64,000 nt of DNA from Mesorhizobium atlanticum (GCF_003289965.1 NZ_QMBQ01000003.1:248001-312000); one strand, 5' to 3'. Shown: positions 1 through 11,250, counted from the first letter of the stretch. Numbers and translations: made by a program. Notes: generated by a model not told the origin, from the sequence alone.

Positions 1-648
1 GTGCACGGCTTCAAGTTCTTCGACGACCGCGACCTGATCGGCTTCGTCGACGGAACCGAAAATCCAGTAGGGCAGGCGGCCGAGGCGGCTACCCTTGTCG
101 GCGACGAAGACCCTGCCTTTGCCGGCGGCAGCTACGTCATCGTGCAGAAATACCTCCACGACGTGGAGCGCTGGAACAAGGTGCCTGTCGAGGAACAGGA
201 AAACATCATCGGAAGGCACAAGCTCTCCGATATCGAGCAGCTCAATTCCGTGAAGAAGCCCTATGCCCACAATGTCCTGACCAACATCGAAGAGGATGGC
301 GAGCAGCTTCAGATCGTGCGCGACAACATGCCGTTCGGCGAGGTAGGGAAGGCTGAATTCGGCACATATTTCATCGGCTATGCCCGTTCTCCGCACCGCA
401 TCGAGAGGATGCTGGAGAACATGTTCATCGGCAACCCGCCAGGCACTTACGACCATCTGCTGGATTTCAGCCGCGCGGTGACAGGCACGCTGTTCTTCGT
501 GCCGACGGCGACCTTCCTGGACAATGTCGACCCCGAGGCGGGGCCTGACCCCGCCACCGGCCTGAACGTTGCATCGGCGCCTGAAGCGCTCGGGCGAGGC
601 GCTTCTCCCGGCGACGGTTCACTCGGTATCGGATCTCTCAAGAAATGA
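1..648 (+). CDS. DyP-type heme peroxidase, encapsulin cargo (5' end outside window)
   Basis: This is the C-terminal 215 residues of a dye-decolourising peroxidase, which oxidises substrates with H2O2 using heme. The family motif GFVDGT lies at fragment residues 14-19. The candidate proximal heme ligand is the His in PYAHNV (residue 90), and the distal Arg lies in QIVRDNMPFG. The family is usually around 300-350 residues with the GxxDG motif near the middle, so the GTG at base 1 is probably an internal codon and the gene begins upstream. The last residues, DGSLGIGSLKK, match the family 1 encapsulin cargo-loading peptide, and the shell gene starts 7 bp downstream. The enzyme is therefore very probably packaged inside the encapsulin compartment. 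Family assignment is from motifs; packaging is inferred from the tail and the neighbour. Confidence 0.93.
   Translation: MHGFKFFDDRDLIGFVDGTENPVGQAAEAATLVGDEDPAFAGGSYVIVQKYLHDVERWNKVPVEEQENIIGRHKLSDIEQLNSVKKPYAHNVLTNIEEDGEQLQIVRDNMPFGEVGKAEFGTYFIGYARSPHRIERMLENMFIGNPPGTYDHLLDFSRAVTGTLFFVPTATFLDNVDPEAGPDPATGLNVASAPEALGRGASPGDGSLGIGSLKK
613..645 (+). other. Encapsulin cargo-loading peptide coding segment
   Basis: The last eleven codons of the peroxidase encode DGSLGIGSLKK. This corresponds to the known family 1 targeting peptide pattern (GSLxIGSLK), which binds the inner face of the encapsulin shell. It follows a Gly/Ala/Pro-rich linker, as is usual for cargo tails. Confidence 0.9.
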
Positions 649-655
649 GGCGGAC

Positions 656-1468
656 ATGAACAATCTCCATCGGGAACTGGCTCCGATCTCCACCGCGGCT
701 TGGGAGCAAATTGAGGAGGAGGCGTCCCGCACCTTGAAACGTCATCTGGCGGCGCGCCGCGTCGTTGATGTCGTCGGGCCGAAAGGGCTCGACTTCTCGG
801 CAGCCGGGACTGGCCACGCCAGGCAAATTCCGGGATCGGGCGAAGGAATTCAGACGCTATTGCGGGAAGCCAAACCCCTGGTCGAGCTGCGCGTTCCGTT
901 CGAGCTTTCGCGCCAGGCGATCGACGACGTGGAGCGCGGCGCCACGGATTCGGACTGGTCTCCCGTCAAGGAGGCCGCGCGCAAGATCGCCTTTGCCGAG
1001 GACCGCGCCGTGTTCGACGGATATGCGGCGGCCGGCATTCAGGGCATTCGCGACGGCAGCAGCAACGCCCACTTGGCACTGCCGTCGAACGTGAAGTCCT
1101 ATCCGGGCGCCGTCGCGCAAGCGGTGGGCGAGCTGAAGCTTGCCGGCTGCAATGGCCCCTATGCGCTTGTGCTCGGCGCCGATGCATACACGGCGGCAAG
1201 CGGAGGAAGCGATGACGGCTATCCGGTCTTCCACCATATCGAGCGCGTGGTCGACGGCGGCGTGATCTGGGCGCCTGCCATTGCCGGCGCCTTCCTGCTC
1301 ACGACCCGGGGCGGCGATTTCGAGCTCGATATCGGACAGGATTTTTCGATCGGCTATTCGAGCCATTCGGCCACGAGCGTGGAGCTGTATTTCTTCCTGA
1401 GCTTCACGTTCAGACTTCTGACGACCGAGGCCTCCGTGGTCCTCGATCCCGAGAAAATGGAGAAATAG
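656..1468 (+). CDS. Family 1 encapsulin shell protein
   Basis: This 270-residue protein matches the linocin M18/encapsulin family: the N-terminus reads MNNLHRELAPISTAAWEQIE, followed by the HK97-like body. It should self-assemble into a protein nanocompartment loaded with the upstream DyP peroxidase. The length agrees with 60-subunit (T=1) encapsulins of about 265-285 residues. The ATG at 656 is preferred over an in-frame ATG at 569, because the earlier start would overlap the peroxidase and add 29 unrelated residues. It lies 7 bp after the peroxidase stop, so the two are co-transcribed. Role inferred: storage or oxidative-stress compartment. Confidence 0.95.
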   Translation: MNNLHRELAPISTAAWEQIEEEASRTLKRHLAARRVVDVVGPKGLDFSAAGTGHARQIPGSGEGIQTLLREAKPLVELRVPFELSRQAIDDVERGATDSDWSPVKEAARKIAFAEDRAVFDGYAAAGIQGIRDGSSNAHLALPSNVKSYPGAVAQAVGELKLAGCNGPYALVLGADAYTAASGGSDDGYPVFHHIERVVDGGVIWAPAIAGAFLLTTRGGDFELDIGQDFSIGYSSHSATSVELYFFLSFTFRLLTTEASVVLDPEKMEK

Positions 1469-1655
1469 CCGACGAGCAATCCGAGCCCTTGTCGGAGCGG
1501 AACGAAATCAGCCCGCGTTGCTTTGGTATGGTGCGTTCCATCGTTTCTCAGATCGGCGAAACGCGGCCCTGTTTGTCTTGTGCATTCCCGGCGAACGGGT
1601 GACGCTTTCCTTGGAATTGCTTCAGCAGCCAGTGCCGGGGCATCGTCTGCGCCGT

Positions 1656-1668
1656 GGACAACATGTCC
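1656..1668. promoter_or_regulatory. Palindromic upstream activator site A1 (GGACA-N3-TGTCC)
   Basis: The sequence GGACAACATGTCC is a perfect 5+5 palindrome. It pairs with site A2 23 bp downstream and lies upstream of the -24/-12 promoter at 1743-1759. The same motif recurs, always paired, at 7017-7050, 14766-14801 and 32003-32038. Its role as an enhancer-binding protein site is inferred. Confidence 0.7.
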
Positions 1669-1678
1669 GGGCGGGCAC

Positions 1679-1691
1679 TGACAAATTGTCC
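1679..1691. promoter_or_regulatory. Palindromic upstream activator site A2
   Basis: TGACAAATTGTCC matches GGACA-N3-TGTCC with one mismatch. Its centre is about 60 bp upstream of the -24 GG of the promoter, the same spacing as at the fdh and oxalate transporter promoters. Confidence 0.7.
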
Positions 1692-1742
1692 GGAATCATC
1701 AAGATTTTGTCGTGTAACGCATTGATATCGCTGCAATTCGAA

Positions 1743-1759
1743 TTGGCACGTCTGTTGCT
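1743..1759 (+). promoter_or_regulatory. Sigma-54 (-24/-12) promoter
   Basis: TTGGCACG-TCTG-TTGCT matches the RpoN consensus TTGGCACG-N4-TTGCW exactly. The predicted transcription start is near 1770, giving a leader of about 54 nt before the ATG at 1824. It should drive the small ORF and ndh, and probably selA-selB-selC further down. Confidence 0.85.
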
Positions 1760-1823
1760 ACAGATTTGAGGCGGGATAGAGGGCTTTGCTACAGCTGGAG
1801 CGCCGACAGGTAGGAGGAACGTG

Positions 1824-2030
1824 ATGTCCAAGGATCATGACAGAGCATCGCACGGGTCACAGGACGCGCGGCGCCACAAGCTCGATCATCAGACGCGCAA
1901 CGAATGGCTTGGCCGGGACGCCGGCCTTCAGGCCGCATGGCATGCTTCCAAGATGACCCGGGACGAGTTCATCCGCCGCAATGAAGGGTTAATCGATAAG
2001 GTCATCGCCGATAATCGGGACCAAGCATGA
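1824..2030 (+). CDS. Small hypothetical protein, 68 aa
   Basis: This is the first gene after the sigma-54 promoter, with a strong AGGAGG ribosome-binding site. It uses the ATG at 1824; a GTG directly before it at 1821 is an alternative. The product is short, hydrophilic and rich in His, Arg and Asp, with no membrane segment or motif I recognise. It sits 49 bp upstream of the NADH dehydrogenase gene. Position and ribosome-binding site make it a credible gene. Function is unknown. Confidence 0.7.
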   Translation: MSKDHDRASHGSQDARRHKLDHQTRNEWLGRDAGLQAAWHASKMTRDEFIRRNEGLIDKVIADNRDQA

Positions 2031-2079
2031 CCATAGGATTGTTAGACGCCATCCGAACATCGTCGTCGTTGATCCTGGA

Positions 2080-3390
2080 ATGGTGACAGATCAGCCTCAT
2101 CATATCGTGATCGTCGGAGCCGGCTTCGGCGGCTTGGAGGCCGCTCGCGGACTTGCAAGCGCTCCAGTGCGCGTGACGATGATCGATAGACGCAACCATC
2201 ACCTCTTCCAGCCCTTGCTCTACCAGGTCGCGACCGCTTCGCTCGCAACCTCCGAGATCGCCTGGCCGATCCGCTCCCTTCTCAGCAACCATAGGAACGT
2301 CACGACGTTGCTCGGTACGGTCATCGGCATCGATGCGCAGAACAAGAAGGTTCTTTTGGAGGACGAGGAGCCGATCTCCTTCGATACGTTGATTTTGGCG
2401 ACCGGAGCTCGCCACGCCTATTTCGGTCGCGACGAATGGGAACCGTACGCACCGGGCCTGAAGACGCTCGAGGATGCCACCACCATCAGACGGCGGATAC
2501 TGGCTGCGTTCGAGCAGGCGGAGTGGGAAAAGAACGAAGCCGAGCGGGCAGCGTATCTGACATTCGTGGTCGTCGGTGCCGGTCCGACAGGCGTGGAACT
2601 GGCGGGCACGATCGCGGAGCTTGCCCGGGACACGCTGCGCAACGACTTTCGCAATTTCGATACGCGCAGCGTGCGCGTCGTCCTCATCGAAGCAGGGCCC
2701 CGCATCCTTTCTGGTTTCACCGAGGATCTGTCCGCCTACGCCGAGCGTGCGCTCACCCGCCTGGGCGTCGAGATCAAGCTGGGACACGCCGTCTCCCAAT
2801 GCGGGGAGGACGGCGTCGAACTCGGCGGACAGTTTCTTCCCGCAAAAACCATCCTGTGGGCGGCGGGCGTTGCCGCCTCGCCTGCCGCCGATTGGCTCAA
2901 TGTGCGGGCTGACCGCGCCGGCCGGATCCTCGTGCTGCCGGACCTGACCGTGCCGGAACATCCGGATATCTTTGCCGTCGGCGATACGGCCCATGTCGAA
3001 ACCGCGGACGGAAAGCAGGTCCCGGGCGTGGCTCCGGCCGCCAAGCAGGAGGGACGCTACGTTGCCGACGTGATCAAGGCGCGTCTGCGGGGCGACTACA
3101 CGCCACCGCGCTTTGCCTACAAGAACGCCGGCAATCTCGCTACAATCGGGAAGCGAGCCGCCATCGTCGACTTCGGCTGGATCAAGCTCAAGGGCCGGCT
3201 GGCCTGGTGGCTCTGGGGCGTCGCCCACATCTTCTTCCTCATTGGACTACGGAACCGACTTGCCGTCGCGCTGAACTGGGTCTGGATTCATTTCAGCGGC
3301 CATCGCAGCGCCCGCCTGATCACACAAGGCAGGGCAAGGAAGAGCGCACCCAATCCGCGGCAGTCGCCTGCGGCCCCTAAAGCAGAATGA
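2080..3390 (+). CDS. ndh: Type II NADH dehydrogenase (FAD-dependent, NDH-2)
   Basis: This 436-residue flavoprotein should oxidise NADH and reduce quinone at the membrane without pumping protons. An N-terminal FAD-binding Rossmann motif (IVGAGFGGLEAARGL) is followed by a second, NADH-binding one near residue 165 (VVVGAGPTGVELAG). The late FAD motif is near residue 300 (DIFAVGDTA). A hydrophobic C-terminal stretch (LAWWLWGVAHIFFLIG) fits the membrane-anchoring end of NDH-2 enzymes. It lies in a sigma-54-controlled unit upstream of selA. The window also carries a complete-looking proton-pumping nuo operon, so this is a second, uncoupled route for NADH, possibly used when formate oxidation saturates the chain (inference). 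Confidence 0.92.
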   Translation: MVTDQPHHIVIVGAGFGGLEAARGLASAPVRVTMIDRRNHHLFQPLLYQVATASLATSEIAWPIRSLLSNHRNVTTLLGTVIGIDAQNKKVLLEDEEPISFDTLILATGARHAYFGRDEWEPYAPGLKTLEDATTIRRRILAAFEQAEWEKNEAERAAYLTFVVVGAGPTGVELAGTIAELARDTLRNDFRNFDTRSVRVVLIEAGPRILSGFTEDLSAYAERALTRLGVEIKLGHAVSQCGEDGVELGGQFLPAKTILWAAGVAASPAADWLNVRADRAGRILVLPDLTVPEHPDIFAVGDTAHVETADGKQVPGVAPAAKQEGRYVADVIKARLRGDYTPPRFAYKNAGNLATIGKRAAIVDFGWIKLKGRLAWWLWGVAHIFFLIGLRNRLAVALNWVWIHFSGHRSARLITQGRARKSAPNPRQSPAAPKAE

Positions 3391-3486
3391 AATGGGCTGG
3401 CTCAACGTGGTATCGTGGGGCAAAGCTCGACATGCGAGAACGATGAAGTCGATATTGAAGGAAATCCGCGATCGCCTGAGGCGTCC

Positions 3487-4901
3487 ATGACCGAAACCAT
3501 GGCGGGAATGCGCAAGCTGCCCTCTGTCGCGACGCTTCTCGAGCGGACGCCGCCGGATTTGTTCCACCAGTTTGGGCGAACGGCCGTGACGGATGCGATC
3601 CGCGACGCGGTCGATACCGCGCGAAAGCAGATCATAGCCGGCGCACCTGTTCCGTCGGCGGAAGATATCATGATCAACTCGCTCGTCAGCCTGGAGCAGA
3701 AATTCAGTTCAGACCTTCGGCCGCTGTTCAACCTGACCGGCACCGTGCTGCATACCAATCTCGGACGCACCTTGCTTGCCGAAGCGGCGATCGAGGCGGC
3801 AACGGCGGCGATGCGCGACGCCGTGGCGCTGGAATTCGATCTCGAGACCGGCCAGCGCGGCGAGCGCGACGAGCATGTGCGCGGACTCTTGCTCGAGCTG
3901 ACCGGCGCGGAAGACGCAACCGTCGTCAACAACAATGCCGCCGCGGTCCTGCTTGCGCTCAACACGCTGTCGCAAGGCCGCGAGGCGATCGTCTCGCGCG
4001 GCGAACTGATCGAGATCGGCGGGGCTTTTCGCATGCCCGACATCATGACCCGCGCCGGCGCGCTGATGATCGAGGTGGGAACGACCAATCGTACCCATGC
4101 CCGGGACTATCGCGCCGCGCTCGGCGAGCGGACAGGAGCTATCCTCAAGGTTCATACGTCGAATTACCGCATCCAGGGCTTCACTGCCGAAGTCGGCGCT
4201 GCCGAGCTTGCAGCCATAGGCGATGCCGCCGGCGTCCCCCTTATCAACGATCTTGGATCGGGCTCGCTCATCGATCTGTCACGCTACGGGATGCGCGACG
4301 AGCCGACCGTTCGCGGGGCCGTGGAGCAGGGGGCAGGGATCGTGACCTTTTCCGGCGACAAGCTTCTCGGCGGCCCGCAGGCAGGCTTCATCGTCGGACG
4401 CGCGGATCTGATAGAGGCGGTGAACCGCAATCCAATGAAGCGGGCGCTGCGCGTTGACAAGATCAGGCTTGCGGCGATCGAGGCCACCTTGAAACTCTAT
4501 CTCGATCCTGACCGGCTGGCGGAGCGCCTGCCGACACTCAGGCTGCTCGCCCGCCCGAGGGAGGACATCGAGGCACAGGCGCGCCGCCTGCAGCCTGTGC
4601 TGGCGCAAGCGGTGGGCAACGAGTTCGAGGTCTCGCTGTGCGCGTGCGACAGCCAGATCGGATCGGGTGCCTTGCCGCTGGATACGATAGCAAGTGCCGG
4701 GCTTGTGGTTCGGCCGCGATCGGGCAGCGGCGCGCTGAACCGCCTGGCTGCGGCGCTGCGCGGCTTGACCAGGCCGATCATCGGCCGCGCCGCCGATGGC
4801 GGCCTGGTTGTCGATCTTCGCTGCCTCACCGACGAGGACATGTTCGTCTCGACACTGTCCGAATTGGCGGCGAGGGGGCCGGCCGACGCTCGGCGGCATC
4901 C

Positions 4902-4905
<4 letters not shown>
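3487..4905 (+). CDS. selA: L-seryl-tRNA(Sec) selenium transferase
   Basis: SelA is a PLP enzyme that converts seryl-tRNA(Sec) to selenocysteyl-tRNA(Sec) using selenophosphate. The 472-residue product has the family N-terminus (KLPSVATLLERTPPDLF) and the PLP lysine in SGDKLLGGPQ (Lys292). The ATG at 3487, with GAGG just upstream, fits the family N-terminus; a GTG 24 codons earlier (3415) adds unrelated residues. The stop overlaps the selB start (ATGA at 4902-4905), which implies translational coupling. The partners selB, selC and selD are all nearby, as is their likely client fdhG. Confidence 0.97.
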
Positions 4906-6908
<2,003 letters not shown>

Positions 6909-7016
6909 GGCAGCGAGACTGTCTTTGGTGGGTTCGACTCCCGCTCTCTTCCGCCACACCCTCATCCTGGAAGCTGTCTGTCGCGGCCAGATCCCGATGT
7001 CATCTTCCGTGCGGCT

Positions 7017-7029
7017 GGAAATGTTGTCC
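7017..7029. promoter_or_regulatory. Palindromic site B1
   Basis: GGAAATGTTGTCC matches GGACA-N3-TGTCC with one mismatch. It lies 21 bp upstream of site B2. Confidence 0.55.
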
Positions 7030-7037
7030 AGCTCAAT

Positions 7038-7050
7038 GGACAAGTTGTCC
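7038..7050. promoter_or_regulatory. Palindromic site B2 (perfect GGACAAGTTGTCC)
   Basis: This is the most symmetric copy of the motif: six bases on each side pair perfectly. It lies about 110 bp upstream of the small membrane protein gene. No partner sigma-54 promoter is evident, unlike the other three pairs. Confidence 0.65.
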
Positions 7051-7160
7051 ATGTATTTCAAACAGATGTCGTGCTCTATTAGATGTCCCGCAACAACAAA
7101 ATCGCCTCCTCAATGTCGCCCGCGCGTGAGGAGGGCAGCCGACTTCGCAATGAGGACGAG

Positions 7161-7601
7161 ATGACGAATGTCGAACATACGCCGGACCCGCGAATTGAGG
7201 AACGCAAGAAGACGGGGCCACACCTTACCAAGCACGAAAGCGTGGGCCTCAATGGTCGGATAGCCGTAGCCATCACCAACATCGTCGGCACGATGTGGTG
7301 CGCTTACGCCTTTGGAGGAATTGCCCTCATCAGCCTGCCTTCGGCGATCCAGGGCGGGGTGGCGACGCTGATCGCCTGGGTCGCCCAGACATTCCTGCAG
7401 CTGGTACTGCTTTCGGTGATCATGGTGGGGCAGAAGGTTGCAGCCGCGGCCTCCGACAAACAGGCGCTGCAGACCTACAGGGACGCCCAAGCGCTTTTGA
7501 GAATACAGGACGAATTGCAGCGGCTGATCCAGATCAACAACAAGCTGACGGAAGAGATCCACGCGGCGGTTGCCGCAAAGGACGCCTCCGCGCCGGCTTG
7601 A
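7161..7601 (+). CDS. Small predicted membrane protein, 146 aa
   Basis: Two hydrophobic segments near residues 45-65 and 70-95 (WCAYAFGGIALISLPSAI, then an IAWVAQTFLQLVLLSVIMV stretch) are followed by a charged, probably helical tail (KQALQTYRDAQALLRIQDEL). The ATG at 7161 follows GAGG; an upstream in-frame ATG at 7083 is weaker. The segment around LQLVLLSVIMVGQ resembles small uncharacterised membrane proteins seen in soil bacteria, but I cannot name a family with confidence. It lies between selC and the convergent selD. The palindromic pair at 7017-7050 suggests it belongs to the same regulon (inference). Confidence 0.75.
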   Translation: MTNVEHTPDPRIEERKKTGPHLTKHESVGLNGRIAVAITNIVGTMWCAYAFGGIALISLPSAIQGGVATLIAWVAQTFLQLVLLSVIMVGQKVAAAASDKQALQTYRDAQALLRIQDELQRLIQINNKLTEEIHAAVAAKDASAPA

Positions 7602-7611
7602 GGACAGGCCA

Positions 7612-8697
7612 TCAAATCACAACGACCGTGCCTTCGCCGGCCGACACCGTGCCGATGATGCTGGCGCGCGGATAACCCGCCGCCATTATTTTGGCGCGAA
7701 GCACTTGCGCGCGCTCGGCCGCGCAGGCCACCAGCAGGCCGCCGGATGTCTGGGGATCGGTGAACAGGGCACGCAGCCATTGCGGCGTATCGGGCGGCAG
7801 CGCAACTTCATTCCCGTAGCTCGCCCAGTTCCTGCTGGACGCCCCGGTGATGAAGCCCGCCTTGGCAAGCGCCTCAGCCTCGGCGAGATATGGGATATGA
7901 GCGCTCTCGATGGTCACGCGCACATTGCTTCCCCGCGCAAGCTCCAGGGCGTGGCCCAGCAGACCAAAGCCCGTGACGTCGGTGATACCATGCACATCGT
8001 CATCCTGCGCGAGGTCGCTGCCGATCCTGTTCAGCAAGGTCGTCGACGCGATCATTTCGGCATAGGCGGCTTCGGTCAGTTGCATCTTCTTGAACGCCGC
8101 GGAGTAGACACCGACGCCAATCCCCTTGGTCAGGATGAGCGCGTCTCCTGGTCGGGCGCCGGAGTTCCTACGAATGGCGCGCGGGCTGCCGAGACCGATG
8201 ACCGCCAGCCCATAGATAGGTTCGATGGAATCGATCGAGTGGCCACCCGCGACGGGAATGCCCGCCTCGGAGCAGATCGACGCGCCGCCTTCCATGATGG
8301 CGCGGACTGTCTCGATCGGTAACTTGCCGATCGGCATGCCGAGAAGGGCCAGTGCCATGATCGGCTTTCCGCCCATGGCGTAGATATCGGAGATCGCATT
8401 GGTCGCGGCGATGCGGCCAAAATCACGCGGATCGTCGACGACGGGCATGAAGAAATCGGTCGTCGCGATCACGCAGGTTTCGTTGTCGATCTGCCAGACC
8501 GCGGCGTCGTCGCCGGTCTCTGTACCAACAAGGAGCTGGGCGAATGGAGCGGATCCAGGCTGTCCAGCCAGAAGCTTCTGAAGCACCGACGGCGCCAGCT
8601 TGCAGCCGCAGCCGCCGCCATGGGCGAGATCGGTCAGGCGAACGGCCGAGGCCGGCATCAGGGGATCGCTCTCGGATCTCGCGACCTGGCTTGTCAT
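7612..8697 (-). CDS. selD: Selenide, water dikinase (selenophosphate synthetase)
   Basis: SelD makes selenophosphate from selenide and ATP, the selenium donor for SelA. The 361-residue product has the glycine-rich catalytic loop GGGCGCK with Cys30 and Lys33, equivalent to E. coli Cys17 and Lys20. The first position is Cys, so SelD itself is not a selenoprotein here. The ATP-binding AIRS-like body follows ([24 protein letters not shown]). The ATG at 8697 has AGGAGGT seven bases upstream. It is the last gene of the minus-strand fdhG-fdhH-fdhI-fdhE-selD unit, which links selenium supply to the selenoenzyme. Confidence 0.96.
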   Translation of the reverse strand: MTSQVARSESDPLMPASAVRLTDLAHGGGCGCKLAPSVLQKLLAGQPGSAPFAQLLVGTETGDDAAVWQIDNETCVIATTDFFMPVVDDPRDFGRIAATNAISDIYAMGGKPIMALALLGMPIGKLPIETVRAIMEGGASICSEAGIPVAGGHSIDSIEPIYGLAVIGLGSPRAIRRNSGARPGDALILTKGIGVGVYSAAFKKMQLTEAAYAEMIASTTLLNRIGSDLAQDDDVHGITDVTGFGLLGHALELARGSNVRVTIESAHIPYLAEAEALAKAGFITGASSRNWASYGNEVALPPDTPQWLRALFTDPQTSGGLLVACAAERAQVLRAKIMAAGYPRASIIGTVSAGEGTVVVI

Positions 8698-8719
8698 TTG
8701 GCTGACCTCCTGTCGTGCT

Positions 8720-9649
8720 CTAGGCAACCAGTAGCAACGGATTTGGCGCGTGGCGCGACCACCCCGCCTCGGCAACCAGGATATCGATGCCAAGGCTTGC
8801 GAGATCGTCCGCGTACGGATCGGCCTTCATGTCCTGCTTTTGGTAGATTACCTTCGAATAGGTGTGGCAGGCATTGCAGGTCTCGGCCTTTACCAGGCCA
8901 GTGTCGCCTTCGATGCCTTCGAGCGCGACGGAGCGCGTGTCCTCGCAGGTTATGCAGGTTGCTCGAACATGCACCCAGGCCGTCGAGCACAGCGAACAAT
9001 GAAGATAGCGGATACCGGGGGTTTTGCCGGTAGCGGTGACCAGGCCGGCGCTCGGCGTCGAGCCGCAACAGGGGCAAAGGCCGGGCTGCTCGAGAGGGCG
9101 CAGCTTGCCCGCGGGCAGCTTGGCGGCGAGCGTCGTGAAATAGACCTGGAGCGCCGCGGCCACGTAAAGTGCCGGGCCGGCTTCCTCGATCCCGACATCG
9201 CCGCGGAGGAAGTGCTCGGCGAGGGCTTCGATCGCAGCCGGTCCGGCGGCGCGGAGCTCCGCGGTGACGGCGCGCGCCCGCGCCGGCAAGGGGCCGGCCT
9301 CGATTTCATAAAGGATCCTGACGAGCGCCATTCGCCAGGCCGGATCGCGGCGATGCCCGTCGGCGGCAAGCGGCGGCATGCGCGCATCGATGGCCTGGTC
9401 GACGGTCGCCGGCGTTGCGCCCAGGATATCCCAAACGGCTTCGACCGCCTGTTGCTGCGCCAAGGCCAGGCGCGCCATGAACGACAGCCAGTCCTCCATC
9501 GGATTGCCGGGCGCAAGCGATGCGAGCCGTGCGGCGGTTGCGGCAAAGCGTGCGCGGGGATCCGGCAGGACCACGGCGTCGGGCGACGTTACGCCGCCGG
9601 TCGCGGATCCCTGCCATTTCCCGGTGCTTGGGGCGCCGCCTTGCTTCAA
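8720..9649 (-). CDS. fdhE: Formate dehydrogenase accessory protein FdhE
   Basis: FdhE is a cytoplasmic maturation factor for Tat-exported formate dehydrogenases. The C-terminal half carries the four rubredoxin-like cysteine pairs of the family: CPCC, CSLC, CITC and CNAC. The start is chosen as TTG at 9649, with TAGGAG five to six bases upstream, immediately after the fdhI stop. This gives 309 residues, the length of E. coli FdhE. No Met occurs before MEDW, so a non-ATG start is needed. It follows fdhI and precedes selD. Confidence 0.9.
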   Translation of the reverse strand: MKQGGAPSTGKWQGSATGGVTSPDAVVLPDPRARFAATAARLASLAPGNPMEDWLSFMARLALAQQQAVEAVWDILGATPATVDQAIDARMPPLAADGHRRDPAWRMALVRILYEIEAGPLPARARAVTAELRAAGPAAIEALAEHFLRGDVGIEEAGPALYVAAALQVYFTTLAAKLPAGKLRPLEQPGLCPCCGSTPSAGLVTATGKTPGIRYLHCSLCSTAWVHVRATCITCEDTRSVALEGIEGDTGLVKAETCNACHTYSKVIYQKQDMKADPYADDLASLGIDILVAEAGWSRHAPNPLLLVA

Positions 9650-9657
9650 GGAAACTC

Positions 9658-10329
9658 CTACCTGCCGAGGTCGTGGTTGGCGCCCGGGGTCGGCCCGCGC
9701 GAATTTGTCTCGACCAGCCGGCGCAGCCACAACCGGTGATGCCGCCATGCCCAGCCAGGCGTCACATAGCCCTGCGTCATGGCGCGCATCGATCCGCTCA
9801 CCCAGATCGCGGCATAGACGTGGATCATCCACAGAATGATCGCGCCGATAGCGCAAAGGCTGTGGATGAGCAGCGTGACGCGCTGCGTTTCGATCGAGGT
9901 ATAGGCGCCGAAATACACCTCCCAGACGGTCAGGCCGGTGAAGAACAGCACCGGCACCAGGAAGGCCATGCCCCAGAACACGAGTTTCTGGCCGGCGTTG
10001 AAGCGGCTGACCTCGGGAACATCTTCCTCATCGTTGACGATGACGCGGTTGATCTTCGCCAGCCATCTGACGTCGCCCATGCCTGGCAGGTTGTCGCGCC
10101 AGAATTGGATGATGAGGCCGAGATAGCTCACGAACAGCACGCAGCCGATCCATGGGTGAACCGCCCTGGTCCATTGGCCGCCGCCGAACAGGTTCGACAG
10201 CCAGAACAGCAAGGGATGGAACATCGCCAGCCCCGACAGGACGAGCAGGACGAAACATCCTGCGGTCAGCCAATGGTTGATGCGCGTCAGCGCGCTGGCC
10301 CGAACGATCGTTCCCTTCGGATAGGTCAT
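9658..10329 (-). CDS. fdhI: Formate dehydrogenase gamma subunit, cytochrome b
   Basis: This 223-residue integral membrane cytochrome b556 passes electrons from the beta subunit to quinone. Four membrane segments are visible, each with a candidate heme-ligand His: RINHWL, RAVHPW, LLIHSL and WMIHVY. This is the FdnI/FdoI plan. Its start overlaps the fdhH stop by 4 bp. Together with fdhG and fdhH it forms the N/O-type respiratory formate dehydrogenase, with the active site on the periplasmic side. Confidence 0.94.
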   Translation of the reverse strand: MTYPKGTIVRASALTRINHWLTAGCFVLLVLSGLAMFHPLLFWLSNLFGGGQWTRAVHPWIGCVLFVSYLGLIIQFWRDNLPGMGDVRWLAKINRVIVNDEEDVPEVSRFNAGQKLVFWGMAFLVPVLFFTGLTVWEVYFGAYTSIETQRVTLLIHSLCAIGAIILWMIHVYAAIWVSGSMRAMTQGYVTPGWAWRHHRLWLRRLVETNSRGPTPGANHDLGR

Positions 10330-11240
10330 GCGGACTTCTCCTTCGCCGAACGGATCAGTTCCTCGGCATGATGGTCGTCTTCCGCGTCGACCGTGTTGGG
10401 ACCGACCGTGATCCAGTGGAGAAATGCGGCCGCCGCCGTGAACGCCATGCCCGCCAGCGCGACCGGCTTGATGAGGCCCTTCCAGAAACCTACGAACTCG
10501 CTGATATGCGGGTCTTCTGGCAGGCCCGCGTAGATGGCCGGCTTGTCGGCGTGCTGCAGGACATACATCACATGCGTGCCGCCGACCCCCGGCGGATCAT
10601 AAAGGCCGGCGTTTTCGAAGCCGCGGGACTTCAATTCATCCACGCGTTCGCCCGCCCATTCGGTCATGTCGGCCTTCGAGCCGAACATGATCGCGCCGGT
10701 CGGGCAGGCTTTCACGCAAGCAGGCTCGAGGCCGACCGTCACGCGATCCGAGCACAAGGTGCATTTATACGATTTGTGGTCGACCTTGCTGACGCGCGGG
10801 ATGTTGAATGGGCATCCCTTTTCGCAATAGCCGCAGCCGATGCAGTTCTCGCTGATGAAGTCGACAATGCCGTTGGCGTACTGCACAATGGCGCCCGGAG
10901 CCGGGCAGGCCTTGAGGCAACCCGGATCCTCGCAATGCATGCAGCCGTCCTTGCGGATCAGCCATTCGAGATCGCCCTTTTCATTTTCCCATTCGGCAAA
11001 CCGCATCAGCGTCCAGACGCTCGGCTCAAGATCCATCGGATTGTCGTAGCTGCCTTCGAAGTGCCCGACTTCAGGACGCAGATTGTTCCATTCCATGCAT
11101 GCCGATTGACAGGCCTTGCAGCCGATGCAGCGCGACACGTCGATCAGCTTCGCGACTTCCTGCTCGTGATTGCGAGCGGTCGGCGGGGTCAGCGTCGTGG
11201 CCGAGATGCGGATGAAGTCCTGTGCTTGAAGATCGCTCAT
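10326..11240 (-). CDS. fdhH: Formate dehydrogenase beta subunit, 4Fe-4S ferredoxin type
   Basis: This 304-residue electron-transfer subunit carries four cysteine clusters for [4Fe-4S] centres: [35 protein letters not shown] and CTLC...CVKAC. A single C-terminal membrane helix ([20 protein letters not shown]) anchors it, as in FdnH/FdoH. It has no signal sequence of its own and should be co-exported with FdhG. The gene lies 10 bp after fdhG. The name used here is the N/O-type beta subunit, not E. coli FdhF (formate dehydrogenase H). Confidence 0.95.
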   Translation of the reverse strand: MSDLQAQDFIRISATTLTPPTARNHEQEVAKLIDVSRCIGCKACQSACMEWNNLRPEVGHFEGSYDNPMDLEPSVWTLMRFAEWENEKGDLEWLIRKDGCMHCEDPGCLKACPAPGAIVQYANGIVDFISENCIGCGYCEKGCPFNIPRVSKVDHKSYKCTLCSDRVTVGLEPACVKACPTGAIMFGSKADMTEWAGERVDELKSRGFENAGLYDPPGVGGTHVMYVLQHADKPAIYAGLPEDPHISEFVGFWKGLIKPVALAGMAFTAAAAFLHWITVGPNTVDAEDDHHAEELIRSAKEKSA

Positions 11241-11250
11241 GGCCGTCCCC

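Larger units (their letters stand above)
1469..1823. promoter_or_regulatory. Intergenic control region of the orf68-ndh-selAB operon
   Basis: This 355-bp stretch holds no convincing gene. It contains two palindromic upstream sites (1656-1668 and 1679-1691), a sigma-54 promoter (1743-1759) and a ribosome-binding site AGGAGG just before the ATG at 1824. Confidence 0.8.
6957..7160. other. Intergenic region after selC with paired palindromic sites
   Basis: It carries the palindrome pair B1/B2 at 7017-7050 but no -24/-12 promoter that I can find at the expected spacing on either strand. An in-frame upstream extension of the next gene (ATG at 7083) lacks a clear ribosome-binding site. Confidence 0.6.

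Noticed and set aside
1-3. GTG at base 1 as the true start of the peroxidase
   Set aside because: The DyP motif GFVDG would lie only 14 residues in, while the family has about 130 or more residues before it. The gene is cut by the window edge.
569-655. Upstream extension of the encapsulin to an ATG at 569
   Set aside because: It would overlap the cargo gene and add 29 residues outside the family; the ATG at 656 fits the shell N-terminus.
3415-3486. GTG at 3415 as the start of selA
   Set aside because: The 24 extra residues do not look like SelA, and the ATG at 3487 has a ribosome-binding site.
7051-7160. Sigma-54 promoter between palindrome pair B and the membrane protein gene
   Set aside because: No GG-N10-GC pair with acceptable flanks exists; the best candidate (around 7128-7145) has the wrong spacing.
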